Assembly (NCBI GenBank): GCA_008360975.2
Contig: CM039211.1
Span: 45,159,031-45,223,030 of the forward strand
Origin: Lichenostomus cassidix
Taxonomy: Eukaryota > Chordata > Aves > Passeriformes > Meliphagidae
Length of the DNA: 64,000 bases
Direction: 5' to 3'
This document shows positions 1 through 13,649 of this stretch, one piece after another. Position 1 is the first letter of the stretch; each line of letters starts with the position of its first letter. The notes under the pieces were generated by a model. It ran no database searches. It saw only the letters and a program-made list of their open reading frames with translations, and was not told where the DNA came from. Made by a program: the position numbers and the translations under genes.

Positions 1-3000
1 ATGTAACCACAAATATTCCTGCCTGCAGCTCTGCTTGATGAAATTTTGTGACTGACATAAATCTTGTTCATGAGTTGTGGACATGTTACAGAATATGTTT
101 TGCACAAATGAAGATCATCTTCTGTAAGGTTCTTTGTAATTAGGTATTGAAACTAACTGGAGGACTTGTAGAACAAGCAAAAGAATTTAATTTTTTAAAA
201 ACATTTGATAAATTTTAAAATCAGGATAATATGGAACTATTATAGTTTCTTTAACTTAGATAATTTGCTCTTCTTAGAACTTAAATTATTAACTGCAACA
301 CACGTACAAGCATTTTTCCCTAAGGAAATATCTCAATGCTATTTTGAGAAATGGTCAATTATAGACTGTATAAAGAGGGGTTTTAAAGGTTTAGGCTTTA
401 TATTTATTAATCTTTTCTTTCTTCCTTTTTGACTCATATGCATCTTCATTTTGTTTTATTTTTTGTAGTTCTCTGACAGGGAGATCAACTCATCAATCTG
501 TGTTTTCTTAGGTTTTGGATTTTCCCCCCAGTTATTTACTCGTATGGGCATAACTAATATATAAGACTGAAAATATATGTATGCATTAGTGAATTGCAAT
601 GTGCAGCAATTTTAAATACATATAAAATCATACATGTGCAAACATACCAGATACATTATGCAAGCATGCACAAACAGAAAACTGCAACTCGAGGTACCTA
701 AAATAATTAGTAAATATGTTAAAATAAATGCATGTAGTCTAATACTAATAAAAACATATGAAAGGCAATTGCCCAAAGATTAGTATTTATATGGTGAAAT
801 TAGTGTACTATTTTCAGGTTGTATTGCAAATAAATGCTCTCAAAACACTCATCAGTAACTGAGGGAAACGTTATACTGTTCAGACAAAGCCATAACTGAA
901 TATTTTGATCAAAACCCACAGACTCCTCTCTCCTCTCATCTACAAGTTGATGCAAAGCCTATTACTATCAATATCCAGCAGTTGCATCTCATTTTCCATC
1001 AGTCAGCCTACTAAGCCCTTGATGGATAACTAAGGCACTGATCAATATCTGAGTATGAGTCTGATTTCATACACTTTTCTCCTGTTGCTGCTATTGTCTG
1101 TTAATGGAATATAACAAGAAAGATTCTGAAAATGTCAGTTCTGAGTCTATGAAAATAACATGGAATTAAGAGCCCATTCTCTAGATTCTCTAAAAAAAAA
1201 GAGTAGCATTGACTTCTACATTTTTGTATCTTGAAATCAATTCTTTCTATGAGTGTTACTGTCAGTAATTAAATTGCATTTGAAATTAAGACAAACTGAG
1301 GATCAAGTGCATCAATACACTTCTGTGACCTGCCACTGTAGAGTTCAAACGTGGATGCTTTTCTAAGGTGTTAATTTAATCAGCATATTTGGTATTTTGA
1401 TTTTTAATCATCTTCTAACTCAAGCCTCTTTACTGTTCCTCTATGGTAGTGATGTTTCATCTAGCAATGAATGCACAAGATTGGTCCACCATGCAGTACA
1501 GTTTTGTCATGTCTATGAATTCGGACATTTATTAAGATAGCCCCTAAGCTGTAAAGATAGGTGACCCTCTGTCAGTGGATAGGGTATAGATGTTCTGTAG
1601 ATAATAATAATCTCTCAGTTCCTGAACATAAGTTTCAAATGGAAATAGAAAAAGAAAATGCTTTGTATCATTACAAGTGTCCCTAACACAGTGTATTATT
1701 CTCTTAATTTGATCTGTGCAATATAACTTTAGTCTTCCAGTCTTCTCTTTTGTGGTCTACATATGAAGCGTGGCCAGTGTCTAAAGAACGATGGTCTGGA
1801 AAGGATCCAGAAGAAAGAGAAGGGTTGTAGAGATCAGAGTTTGAGCAATTTATGTTTTGTGTGAGACTAGGAAAGAAGAGTAATTGTGCACAAAGCAAAA
1901 AGCAGGTTAATTCTGGTTATATTCTAATACTAGTCTAAAAATCCTTTGTATGCCTAAATAACGATAATCTTTGTTGTATCCCTACATGTGGTCCCCTCTG
2001 CCTTGTAGCTGCAAAACTGCCAACAATCTGTCTGTGGATCATTGGCTGCAAAATCTACATTTGTGAGCCTCCTGTGGTTCATGGGAGTATATGCAAAAGC
2101 AAGCAGCTGGGCTGGCAGCAACAACAGCTGTGTTCTCAAATTCTCATCCAGAAGCCTCCTACCAAAATAGGTTTCTGGAAATCTGTCTCGTGGCACCTGG
2201 AAGTGAATTACATTTGTGGAAATAGAGGTGCCTGGACTCTTAGAAGACTGACATAGTATCTTGAGACATTTGTCACACATTTATTGAATGCAAATACATT
2301 GCCTGTGAATTAAGGTAAATCTGGATTTCAGGGCAGTGTGAGACCTTACAGTAAGGAAATATTTTACTCTTGGCTATGTCTTCCACTGTTCTCATCACAT
2401 GAAAACATTTAGTATCAAGATGCTCAGTATCTCAGAGTCTCATTTGATGTCCCTGGACAAGTGGGGAGGACTTCTGGTGTGCCCACATTCTGGAACTAAA
2501 TTATAGATAAGAGTGCAATGCTGGCTGTGTTTCTGTTGGCTGCATCTGTCATCAGTGAGAATTAGCGTATCTTTGGGACCTGAGTAAAATTCCTGTCTTC
2601 CTTTCTGTGAAGTTTTTGGACCTCATACTGCAATTGCAGGATTTCTTTAATGGCTTTTTACGGGTGGAGACAAATTATGTGTGTTTGTGTCACCTTCTGC
2701 GCATGGAAGCCTGGCTGAATCATATCTCAACCACCCTCTGCTACTCATAGTATGAAAACTGCTATAAACTAAGCCTACTTATATGTTTATCTTATCTTTT
2801 TATTTGGTAGATTTTCAAAATCTTTCAAACACAGGAAAGTAGAATGCTGATTAATAAAGAGAAATATAGAGAAACAAGGCATATATAAGTAGAAATCTAT
2901 GTATTTTTTATGTAGATTAAAAGGTCAGTTTTGTGGTTTAATCTTACTTGACCTTCAGTGTTTAACATGATAGAGCTAATCTTAATGATATAAAGAAACC

Positions 3001-6000
3001 TATACTTATAAAAGGACAAATGTGCAAAATAAGTATCTAAAATATTAGAATGCAGCTTTAAATCTGCTTTGACATCTTTATGTTCCTTTTTTGCAGTTCA
3101 TACTGCGTATGAGCCATCTTTCAAAATTTCAGATTGAAATATATAATATACAGAATTATACAATTAACTATGGAATCAATTTATTTATATATATGTGTGT
3201 GTACATATATATATAAAAAATATATATATAAAAATATATATATATAATCCTTTATCCTTTTCTTGCAGTGTCAGCAATGTTTGCAGTGTCACCCTTTGTA
3301 TCTACACATGCTCCTTCCTTTCAAGACAAACTCATAGCAGAAATGGGAACTTATGAAGAGGAAAATTGCTGAGGTATCTCTTTGTCGCTTCAGAGCAAGT
3401 GGATTAGACGTAATGCAGTATGCAAGGGAATAACAGCAGTTTTGAGATTCAGTTCTAGACGTCCTTACAGGAATACTTTTATTTTAGTGCAGCATCATCC
3501 AAGTTGCAAGGAAAATTTAATATTGCTAAGCCTGTTTTAGGGTTTAGGATTCAAGTCTTCCTCAGAACAGCACTTCACCCACTCAGCTTCCTTTAGATTT
3601 TTCCCAGGGTAATTTTAAAGACTGTGTGGGAAGTAGGATGGCAGAAAGGAGGAGGCTATAGACCATTTTAATCAATGAGCTGTGGCTCAGAGGTGACAAG
3701 GAAGAGCTTGTTAGATCCTGTTCCAGGGCTGTCTTCCTAGAAAGCAGAGTCAAGATGAAAAATTATTTAGCAGCAGAGGAATTGTTAAGAATCAGGCAGG
3801 GTTTTGAGGGCAGTTTGGACAGATGTTCTGTCTTACGCTTTTGCATCCAAATGTGTTTAAAACTGTTTAGAGCTGGCAGACAAGAATGGCAGGCAACATC
3901 ACTTTGTTCGTCTGGATTCAGGCTAAGAGGTTCTTAAAAGTACCAGCTGCATCTATTTTTAATTTCCTTTTTATAATTTTTTTTTATTTGCCTATTTTAA
4001 CTATTTGGTTTTTCTTTCAAAACATATTGTTCGTAAAACTTCATGAAAAAGTTTCGATTTTTTGAGTAAAGAAATCTGTTGTCAGTCTGCATTAGGTATA
4101 CTGCAGCTGTCATCTAGGAAATTTCAGAGCTCTTAGAGCTCCACTGGTTTAAGAATGACACAACTATTAAACTTATTTAATAAAACCAGAGATCTCACCA
4201 TCAGAAAGGTGAAGAGAAATGATCCAAGTGTCACAAATGAGCCAAGTGTCACAAATTTCACAAGGTCTGAGCTCTATTTCTCTGCAATGGCTTTTGTTGT
4301 ACTATGCTCTCAAGGGAAGTTTTCCTTCCTGCTGCTTAGTGCCTGGTTCTACTAAGAGAAAGAAGGATGTGTAGATGTTATTTGCCCACAACTAGAGTAG
4401 AGTTATACTTGGAGAAAGAAATTAAAGGAATGTCTTCAGTAGTCACAGAAGTATTATGTGACTTCTCAAGGGAAAGATTTTTGACTTGGTTTTTCTAAGT
4501 CATGAGGCTGGTTTGCTGTAGGATTATGTTATAAAATGTATGTTCCCCTCTCCTCCAAAACTCAAGGCCACCTTTAAACGAAAATTTATTTCTCTTTACT
4601 CAGTAGTCCTTGTTTGTAGTGGAGTTTTTGATGATCTTTTTGTCAGTAGTCAACTTTTCTAAGCTGATCACAGAAAAGCACATATCACTTTGATGCCAGT
4701 TTCTAAGAAGCTGCTGAATAAAAAGTGTGGGTAAAATGGGACTGAGAAATGTCTTATATTTTGTCTATATGCAAACATTATTTGCATTGTATAAGTATTA
4801 TTAATGTTATAAAGACGTAATGCAAAGTAAATTTGTACCATGCCATTTAACACAGGAAGTTGAAAAGTTTGTGACTATATATGAACTAACCTTAACTTTG
4901 TTCTCAAGTTGTCACATCACTTCTTTTGTCTTTATGTTCATTCTATTTATTGCTTCTTGATTAAGTTGTCTCTAAATTGGTTTTTTTGGCCCCCTTCATT
5001 TGCATTTATTTTTATTAAGGCCTCTGTTTCCTCCTCATATGTATCTTTCTATATATCCTTCTCCTCATATCTTTCCTTGCTTCCTCTCCTCTTCCCAACC
5101 TAATGTTTTTCTTCTATGTCCCTTTTCTTAATATTAACAAAACTAATGATCATTCACATTTGCTGAATTAATCCAGACTTTGATATATACTCTCTTATTA
5201 CATTAGGCATTTCCTTGTTATGTTTCTAAAAGTTGATGTACAAGTATAGAACACAATAGAGCTCCCATACCTGTTCAGGAAAGTTAACAAAAAAACAAAC
5301 AAGCTTAACAACACATGGAAGACATTTCAGTATATTTTAAGAATTAACTGTTTTCTTCTGGTTTCATTGTACTAAAAACAATTTTAAGTTAAGAAATAGG
5401 AACTGAAAGAATAGTGTCCCAGCATCTCACTGAGAGGGCCTGCACTATTTCAGCCATCAAAAGTGTGAGGTATCAAATTGTAGTGGCTAGTGGGTGGCAG
5501 TGGGAATCATCAGATTTCCATTCTGCTCATGCTTCTGACCCATTTCCTTCTACAGCTTTTGGTGAATTAGTCAGTGCTTGGTTGAGCGTGTCTGGTTCCA
5601 CATGCTTCTTTCCTCTTTTTATTTCCCCACTAAGTCCTCTGCCTAGAATAAAATTGTTGTGAGTTACCCTATTATGAATGCAATAGCATAGAAAGCCACA
5701 GCAGTCAATTTTCAGTGCAATTATAGTGAACTGGGGGTATAACTCATTTATGGAAGCTGTGCTTCACATGGATCATGAGTCAACAAACGTTGACAAAAAT
5801 ACTTGACAAATCCGTTATGTAAACTTTTCTTAAAATTATTTTCAATAACAAAACATTAACATAAGAACACTATAGTATGTAAAGGAGAATTAACGGATGA
5901 CTTTATTTTTGTGCACAAGAACATTAACAGGAAGCTTCAATGTCTGCTACAAAGATCTTGATCACAGACAGAGATTTGAAGAACTCTAGGGCACAGTTTC

Positions 6001-9000
6001 TTGATGATACATATAGGTTGTAGCCTGTAATATTTATTTTTAGACAATCACCTTCTTATTTAATAGTTATCTTATAGTGCAAGTGTTACAGACAATAATA
6101 CTTGACTCTATATTTTATGGTAGCATCTAAAAAAAACCTTGAAAACAAAAAATCCAAAACCACATGCTCACAGAAATATAGGTTCCATTATATGTTCCTC
6201 ATTGATGGGACATCATATTATTATTTAGATCGATTTTCTGCTGTTGGTTAGTATGAAATGTCTGTGCAACTCTTATAACAAAAATAGGAAGTACAGTGCC
6301 TAAAAGACACATCAATGTGATTTCTCAGAAACTGACCCCACTTTTTATCTTTTTCTGACAAGTTTATTTCACCTACACTTTATAGCAGAACATTTTACTG
6401 AGACATTTTTCCCTTCTCTTTTTCCCAGAATCATCACTAAAAAGAAGGAAATACAGCTAAAATTGAACCATGAAAGCCTTTATAGTTTCTCAGAGGACAA
6501 AAATGTATATCTGAGTGTTGTGTAAGACAAAGGTTTTAAATTCAAAGTTGTACTGTTACCTGTCTTTAATTTTGTTTGCAAAAGTCAGGATTGATTTTCA
6601 ATAAAAACTTCCTCAGCATGTTAACAAAATAAATTATTTTTTTCTTTATTTTTGCTGATTTCAAAACTATTTAGCAATGTATTCAATTATTACAAGATTT
6701 TTCATTTTCACATGCTTTTTGTCAGGCTGCTGTTGTGTAGTAGTCATTTATTTTGAAATCTTGATTTTAGCAACTAAATCATGTTCAATTACATATTGAT
6801 AAAACCGCACAAGATAAAACCACATGTCCCTTGAAATAAAAGTGTTTTCCAGCATTAGGGAGAAAATTATAGACATGTATTTCTGTGTTAGATGTATAAA
6901 GCCTTAGGGTGGAAGTAAAAAGCTGGAAGCCTGGATATCTATGTTTTTCATGCAAGGTATAAGGCATGACCATTTAGTGGACTCCTTGAACTAGTATGTC
7001 GAAGCAGCATCTGTCTCTGTAGCAAGAAGCTCTTTCATCATGATATGACTTATATCACATTCAGTTGCTTTTGAGTTTCCAGATCAAGTAAAAAGTTACT
7101 TGCATATTTTTGTGTGAATAAGCAAATTGCAGTAGGATTTTAGAACAGAGACGAAACTCTAAATCTTTGTGCCCGTAGCCAGGTGTCCTATGTACTTGTT
7201 AGAACCAGCAGCTTTCCATCAGTACCTTGCCATCCTGCTATTCTTGTTTAGAGCTAAATTAATTATTAATAATGTACCATAAATCATGCCAGATTTCAGA
7301 CAGCTGGACTTTATTTTCATGTGGACAATATTGTGCATGTTATAAACATATTAATTGAAATAACAGCAGAGCACTTGCTTAGCCATTTTATGAGACAGCT
7401 TGCTAGCAATTGCTGGTTTTTGATCAAAGTTCACTAACAGTGATGACTTACATTACATAGTTAACTTACATTTAGAGGAATTTTCCATAAGACATGAATA
7501 ATTTTCCTTAATATGAATGAAGTTCAACTGCTGGAAGAGGTTAACATTGTAAAGAATGTTAGATGCTGGGAATTTAAAGAAACATAAATAATATGAAAAT
7601 ATGAATATATGTCAAAGTAACAAGATAATCTATAAACTGGAAAATTAATAAACAGAATTGTAGCAATTGCCTAGTTCAGAAAGTCTATTACTTGGGTTAT
7701 TTCTATCCTTTTTCCAGTAAAATCTAGATTTTCCATAATGAATAAAATCTTAACCTAGAAGGTCTGTATGTCCTAGATTTCAAAATTGGGGAATTCCATT
7801 GCCAGCCTTAAAATGTTTTTTGATTTCTGGAGTTCAGCTACTATGTTTGTGCCAAATATGTCTTGCTACAGCTCGACGACTCAGTGCTTATTTCCTAAAC
7901 AAACCTCAACAAAGCTCTTAAATGGGTATTCTTTTGACTAAGACAAATTTCAGCTACCAGAAAAAGAGAAAAGTCCTTGGTTTGAGTGCTTCCTACACTT
8001 TTTTATGTGGGCTAGTCACTGGGAAAAAAAAAGCTAAAAATGTTGAAATGAAAACTGAAAGAAAATTCTTCTGAAATCTAGGAGTTATGGTTAATCTTGT
8101 CAGTTTGTTTTTCCTTCTGTGAAATGTAATTGATCTGTCTTTACCACAAAGTTTCATGAAAAATTTTGAATCCAGTAACAACTGTGAGATGAAATATCAC
8201 AAATAAGACCAACAAGAAAAGTGGATGGACCCATGTAATAATATGAATAATAAACAAATTTTATTTGGAGGATTACTTCTTTCTAGGAGGTTTTTATTAG
8301 TTTTAAACTTTATTTATGTCTTGCCATTCTGGCTTTTTATTTCATATAAACACAAATCCCCTTATTTTCTTCTGGGAAAATAAACTAAGTAAATATGTTC
8401 CCTTGCAAAGTTGGCACTAGTAATGTATTGTAGTTAATTTACATTAATTGATTGATTGTAGGTGCTGAACAAAACATTTCATTTTAAATATGATGCATGG
8501 TGTTAAAAGATAGGACTGTCAGATCAATAATTCTCTAGGTAAGGTAATTATATTTCAGTGTTAATTGTCTTTAAGTTTCTTATTTATTCAAACAAAAAGT
8601 AAACTCCCAGTATGAATATTCTGCCTGAATCACTTCAAAACATTTTTGTCACTTACACAGCATCCATAAAATTAGATGCATTGCACAGCAAATATATATA
8701 TATATTTATTGACTGAAAAAACATACTTTAAAACAAATAAATTACAGTAATCACTGTACTTCATATTAAAAGGTATATGTGTGCAGGATTTTAGCAGTGA
8801 AAGTAAAAAAATACTTTCTAGTGCTTTCCAGGCACTGACAGGGAAATACAATTTAGTGTGCTAAAACAATACTCCATCCTAAAGTAAAGAGCAGCCCATT
8901 TCCATGTTTGTGAGTACATGCTTTGTTTTTGTATTGCAAATTGAATCAAGATACTTAACGTATGCCGCCAAGAATCAAGGAGAAAGGACACGAAAATACT

Positions 9001-10329
9001 AGGGTAATGGAGGTTGCAGCACCAAAGAGATATATTTATGAAAGAGAGTGCCAGAGGGATTGGTGTTAGTCACATCACTGCAGTTCTTACTATATTAAGC
9101 CTCAAGTGGTAGAAAATGCAAAGACTGTTTTTTTCTGATGAAAGTACAGAAATTATCAGCTTCTGATTCCCAGTGGAAACATGCAATAGATTTGAGATGC
9201 TGATATTCTATAGAAGCTGTTCACTTGCTAATTATTTCTAGATGAGGTTCCTTGTACATTTGGTTTCTGCAGGTGACATGCATGACACTGGCAACCTACG
9301 GCAATTTAATTAATTGTTGTTCCTTTATATCCTCCAAAGCTGTAACAGAGGTTCTCACTGTGCTGCTGAAGTCAATGCATTATGTACAGTACTTTAATTT
9401 TGTGAAACTGTGGAACTGGGAAAACTCTCATCCTGACTTAGGTTATTTGTGTGACTGCATTTAAGGATAAGATATCAAAGTGTTTTTTCATAAATCTATG
9501 CAACTCGAGAGCAGTGGAAAAGGTCTATGTACATTCAAGCTTTTCATAAACTTCTCTTCAGTGCAGATCACTGAACCTGCCACAAGATACATATACATGT
9601 GACCATATGTATATTCACATAGGTGTGTGTAAAAGGAGCAGTTTCAAAGCGTGTAGACAATGCAGAAGAATTTAATCCCATTTACTTGACTTAATAAGGA
9701 ACAAAAAAAAAAAAAGAAGAAACTAATAAATGCTTTTATTATGGTGAGAACAAAGTATTTATTGATGTCCAGAAAGCAAGGACTTAAACTGGACAAGATA
9801 AAAAAACATTACACTCGTGAAATTGAAATGGACCAAACCACCTTTATCGTCTTTATAAAACTCTTTCCTTTATGGTTTATCTATATGGTGATAGAACCAA
9901 ACTGGCATGTCCAGGAAGGAAAACTTTAAATTCTGCCATATCTTTGTAGCAGTGGAATATCATGTCTGTACTTTGGCCACAGTCAAATGACATTTAAAGA
10001 TACTGTAGAAAGAATGTTAACCATACTTACACAAACACAAGAAAGACATTTTCAAGACCTCCAGTATTAAATGCATTGTGTTAAAGAGACCACCTCTGAG
10101 CGCAGTGTGTGCTTTCCATTCTATCTTGGGATGAACAGATGCTGCAGCCATAAATAACACCATAACCTGTTCCTTGCTCTTTTTTGATATTTTGCTTGTC
10201 TTGAATTTGGTTAAAGATTCTCCTCAAAGTAGACCTAAAATGTCTGAAAAAAGAAAGAACCTGCTAAGGATCTATAAATATTTTTGTGCAAATAGACTCT
10301 AAAAGACTACTTCTCTACTGCTTCAGATA
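1..10329. other. AT-rich region without a recognisable gene
   Basis: No exon, RNA gene or full transposable element was recognised in this stretch. Open frames are all under about 110 codons, many begin at non-ATG codons, and none shows a protein-family motif. The stretch holds a (TA)n-type tract at 3184-3246 and a short one near 8694-8705. The segment around 7230-7450 is rich in homeodomain-type ATTA/TAAT cores and is listed as a finding. Intergenic or deep intronic DNA is the simplest reading. Confidence 0.6.
3184..3246. repeat. (TA)n/(TATG)n simple repeat
   Basis: An alternating TA tract is interrupted by TGTG and AAAA steps. It is a simple-sequence repeat with no coding content. Confidence 0.85.
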
Positions 10330-10460
10330 ATCACAGAATCATTTAGGTTGGAAAAGACATTTAGGTCAGCGCATCCAACCTTTGAGTGATCACCACCTTG
10401 TCAACTACAACATAGCACTAAGTGACACATCCAGTCATTAAATGAACAGTTCCATACCTT
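10330..10460 (-). mobile_element. CR1 LINE 3'-end fragment
   Basis: Read on the minus strand, this is the 3' UTR tail of a CR1 retrotransposon. On the plus strand it opens with the inverted terminal motif (TCACAGAATCAT), followed by the conserved 'ggttggaaaagac' block and a 'ccaacc' block. About 130 bp remain, with no reverse transcriptase sequence. CR1 copies are usually 5'-truncated like this. It lies just upstream of the (GGAAAA)n tract. Confidence 0.8.
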
Positions 10461-10500
10461 GTTTTAAAAGAAAATAAACTATTACAATAGATTATTCTAG

Positions 10501-10630
10501 GAAAAGAAAAAGGAAAAGGAAAAGGAAAAGGAAAAGGAAAAGGAAAAGGAAAAGGAAAAGGAAAGGGAAAGGGAAAGAAGAAAGGAAAAGGAAAAGGAAA
10601 AGGAAAAGGAAAAGGGAAAAAAAGGAGGAA
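10501..10630. repeat. (GGAAAA)n purine-strand satellite
   Basis: About 20 copies of a 6-bp unit GGAAAA put almost all purines on the plus strand. The array is interrupted near its centre by GGGAAA variants and one AAGAAAGG step. The minus-strand open frame through it is an artefact of the hexamer, giving an alternating Phe-Leu peptide. Such mirror-symmetric purine tracts can form triplex DNA and are length-variable. Confidence 0.95.
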
Positions 10631-11164
10631 ATTGTTCTAATCCACAGATACAAATATCCTTTTTTTTTGACATACAATATTTTCCTGAAAGCTGATAGGA
10701 CAGTTTAAGGAATTATCACCAATATTTTTCTTCCATAATCCTAATAATACTAAATTAAAACCCATAGACTCTTCAAGTCCTGTGTTATTACTCAAAGGAA
10801 CTGACTTAATTATTCACAAACATGTAGGATAACAAATTTATTTAAAGAACATTTCAGAATAGCAACTGTTCTCATTTCAGTGGTTTGGGCTTTGCTAATG
10901 AAATGACAGCATTATTTTCTCTGTCCTTTTCTCATTTTTCACAATGTTTTTATTGATTTTATTACAAGGCTCTGGATAATTATGCTAATATTTATATCAT
11001 CAAAACACTGTTCTGAAGGAATTAAATAAAACCACCGGAAATATCTGCCTTTAAGATATTAAGTGTAGCAAAGAAGCAAAGGCAATGAGGAAGACAATCT
11101 ATCGAAGTCACTAGTGTACCATCTGTAAGAATAACCTGCTTTAAAGTGGAACAGAAGATTTTGA

Positions 11165-12378
11165 AATTATGCTAGACCAAGCTGATTGCCTTCTATTGAT
11201 AGCATGACTGTCAGGGCAGGTGAGGAGAGGACAGTGGGTACTGTCTACCTTGACTTCAGCAAGGCGTTTGACTTTGTCACCCATAACAAACTCACGGGTA
11301 AGCTCAGCAGGTGGGGGTTACATGAGTGGACAGTGAGGCAGATCAAGAACTGGCTGAAGGCAGAGCTCGAAGGCTGGTTGCAGAGTCCAGCTGGAGGCAT
11401 ATAGCAAATGGTGCTCCTTGGAAGTCTGTACTGAGTAGTCTTGTTCAGCTCATTTATCAGTGACCTGGATGTAGGGACAGAGCTGCCCTTAGAGAGTCTG
11501 CAGATGACACAAAACTGTGAGAAATGGGTGATACCCCAGAGAGCTGTGCTGCCATTCAGTGAGACCTGGGCTGGATGGAGAGTTGGGCAGAGAGGAACCT
11601 AATGAATTTTGACCAAGACAAGTGCAGAGTCCTGCACCTGGGGAAGTATAACCCCACATACACCAGCACAGGCTGGGGGCTAACGTGCTAGGAAGCAGCT
11701 CTGAGTGGAAGGGCCTGGGTGTCCTGGTGGACAGCAAGCTCTCCATTAGCCAGCAGTGTGGCCTTGTGCCAAGAAGGCAAGTGGTGTCCTGGGGTGCATT
11801 AGGAGGAGCACTGACAGCAGGTTGAGGGAGGAGATCCTGTTCCTTTACTCTGCACTGGTGAGCCATCACCCGAATACTGTGTCCAGTTCTGGGCTGTCCA
11901 GTTCAAGAAGGACAAGGAACTACCAGAGAGGGTCCAGTGGAGAACTACAAAGATTACTGGGGGACTGGAGCATCATTTCTTATAAGGAAATGTTGAGGCA
12001 CCTGGGCCAGTTTAGCCTAGAAAAGAGACCACTGAACAGGGATTTTATCAATGTGAACAAATATTTTAAGGATGGATGTCAAAAGGATGGGACCAGACTG
12101 TCTGCAGTGGTGCCCAGAGACAGGACAAGGGACAATTGGAACAAACTGAAATAAAGGAAGTTCCATCTGAATATGAGGGAATATTCTTCCTTTTGAAGGT
12201 GATCAATTACTGGAACAAGCTACCCATGTACATTGTGGAGTCCTTCTCCCCAGGAGATACTCATAACCCATTATAGATTTGATGTTGTGCAGCCTGCTCT
12301 AGGTGGACATGCTTTAGCAGGGCATGTTGGACTAGATGCTTCCAGAGATCCCTTCCAACACGAGATATTCTGGGATTT
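11165..12378 (+). mobile_element. CR1 LINE, 5'-truncated, with reverse transcriptase remnant
   Basis: A plus-strand CR1 copy starts inside the reverse transcriptase domain and runs to the 3' UTR. The frame at 11186-11404 reads YLDFSKAFD followed by a HEWTVRQIKNWL-like segment, which is the hallmark of the CR1 polymerase. Downstream, frames 11756-12154 and 12076-12276 carry further ORF2-like sequence separated by frameshifts and stops. The 3' end has the typical 'ttggactagatg...cccttccaac' block and stops at a degenerate gatattctgggatt tail. It is a dead copy: many frame breaks and no intact ORF. Confidence 0.9.
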
Positions 12379-13649
12379 TTTACATAGATCTTTTCAGAAT
12401 ACTCAAGTTTTCAACTAATGCATGTTTCTGATAGATTCAGTGGAAGTTTTTGAAATGTTAATCAGGTTCTGTATTTCACAGGAGCTTTATTGAGATGAAG
12501 GCAAAGATTGCTTGGTCTCATTGCTGTAATTCTCTCTATCCTATAAGTACTACATTGTCAATCTTAACAATAAGCAGCCAGTAAGAAATAGCATTTATAA
12601 ATGTTTTTAAGTGACACAACGTACTGATGAAGAAGTATTTTGTGTGTTATTGTTTGTCACTGCTAAAAAGAGCGGAAGAAAGAGGAAAAGGTACCTTCAA
12701 GTGCAAGATTGGGTTGCAGGTTACTGCAAAAAGTGATTAGCTCTTTATGAGTTATTATTGACATAGTATATCTCTGTGTAAATTTTAACATTAGTACTTA
12801 AATCAGAGAATTCTAAAGTTTGAGGATATAAACAGGGTTTCTTCAATAGATCACAAGCTGTCCTAGGCTATTTTTCATGTCTCACATGAACTATCAGGTA
12901 TTTATGGAGTGATATTAATTCATTTCTGCTGTCCAGAATCTGCTTCTGTCAGCATAGTGACACCGCTAGTACAGTTATATCAATCAGGAACATTAGCTTA
13001 ATAGCATAAGGATAAAATCTGAAATGCCAACATATAAAATGCAGCATGTGTGATTAATATTACTAATAAGAAATTATTCTATAAATATATATGTAGAAGA
13101 AGAACTAGAAATGTTTAAATATGTTAAGCAATAAAGAAATACCATATGAACACATGCATTTTAACAGCAATCTTGGTCTTTGATTACCATAGCCTACTGC
13201 TCAAAATAGTCTTTTGCAGAAGTCTGCTCACAAAAAATAACACAAGTATTCATTTGCTCGACAATTTAAAAATAAATCTTTTTACCATCATTCTCAACTG
13301 ATTTGTTGGTGTGCACCTTTTCAATTTGCCGACCTAAGAAACATAATTTCTACACAAAGCCAAAAATGTATTCCTATCCAAAATCAAATCAAAACATCTA
13401 ATCAAAAATTGCTATTATCCCAGATATGAAGATGTGATGTTTAGAGAGAGAGAAAAAAAAAAGAATACTATTACAAAAGAAGAGTTGATAAGAATAGTTA
13501 CAGCTTCTAACACATAGCTCTTAGTGAGTGGTAACAGGATCTGTACTAAATTTTTTAATGCCCATGCAGTCCTTCTGCTAATAACAGGGAGATAAGTGGA
13601 TATTGTGTACATCAATTTTGGGCAAGACTTTTGACAATGTCTCTCTGTG
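12379..13649. other. AT-rich spacer between CR1 copies
   Basis: Nothing recognisable was found apart from short A-runs (for example in 13441-13465). No ORF has a family motif. Confidence 0.5.

Noticed and set aside
10501..10630. CRISPR-like or regulatory array
   Set aside because: The units are 6 bp with no spacers, in vertebrate DNA; it is a simple satellite.
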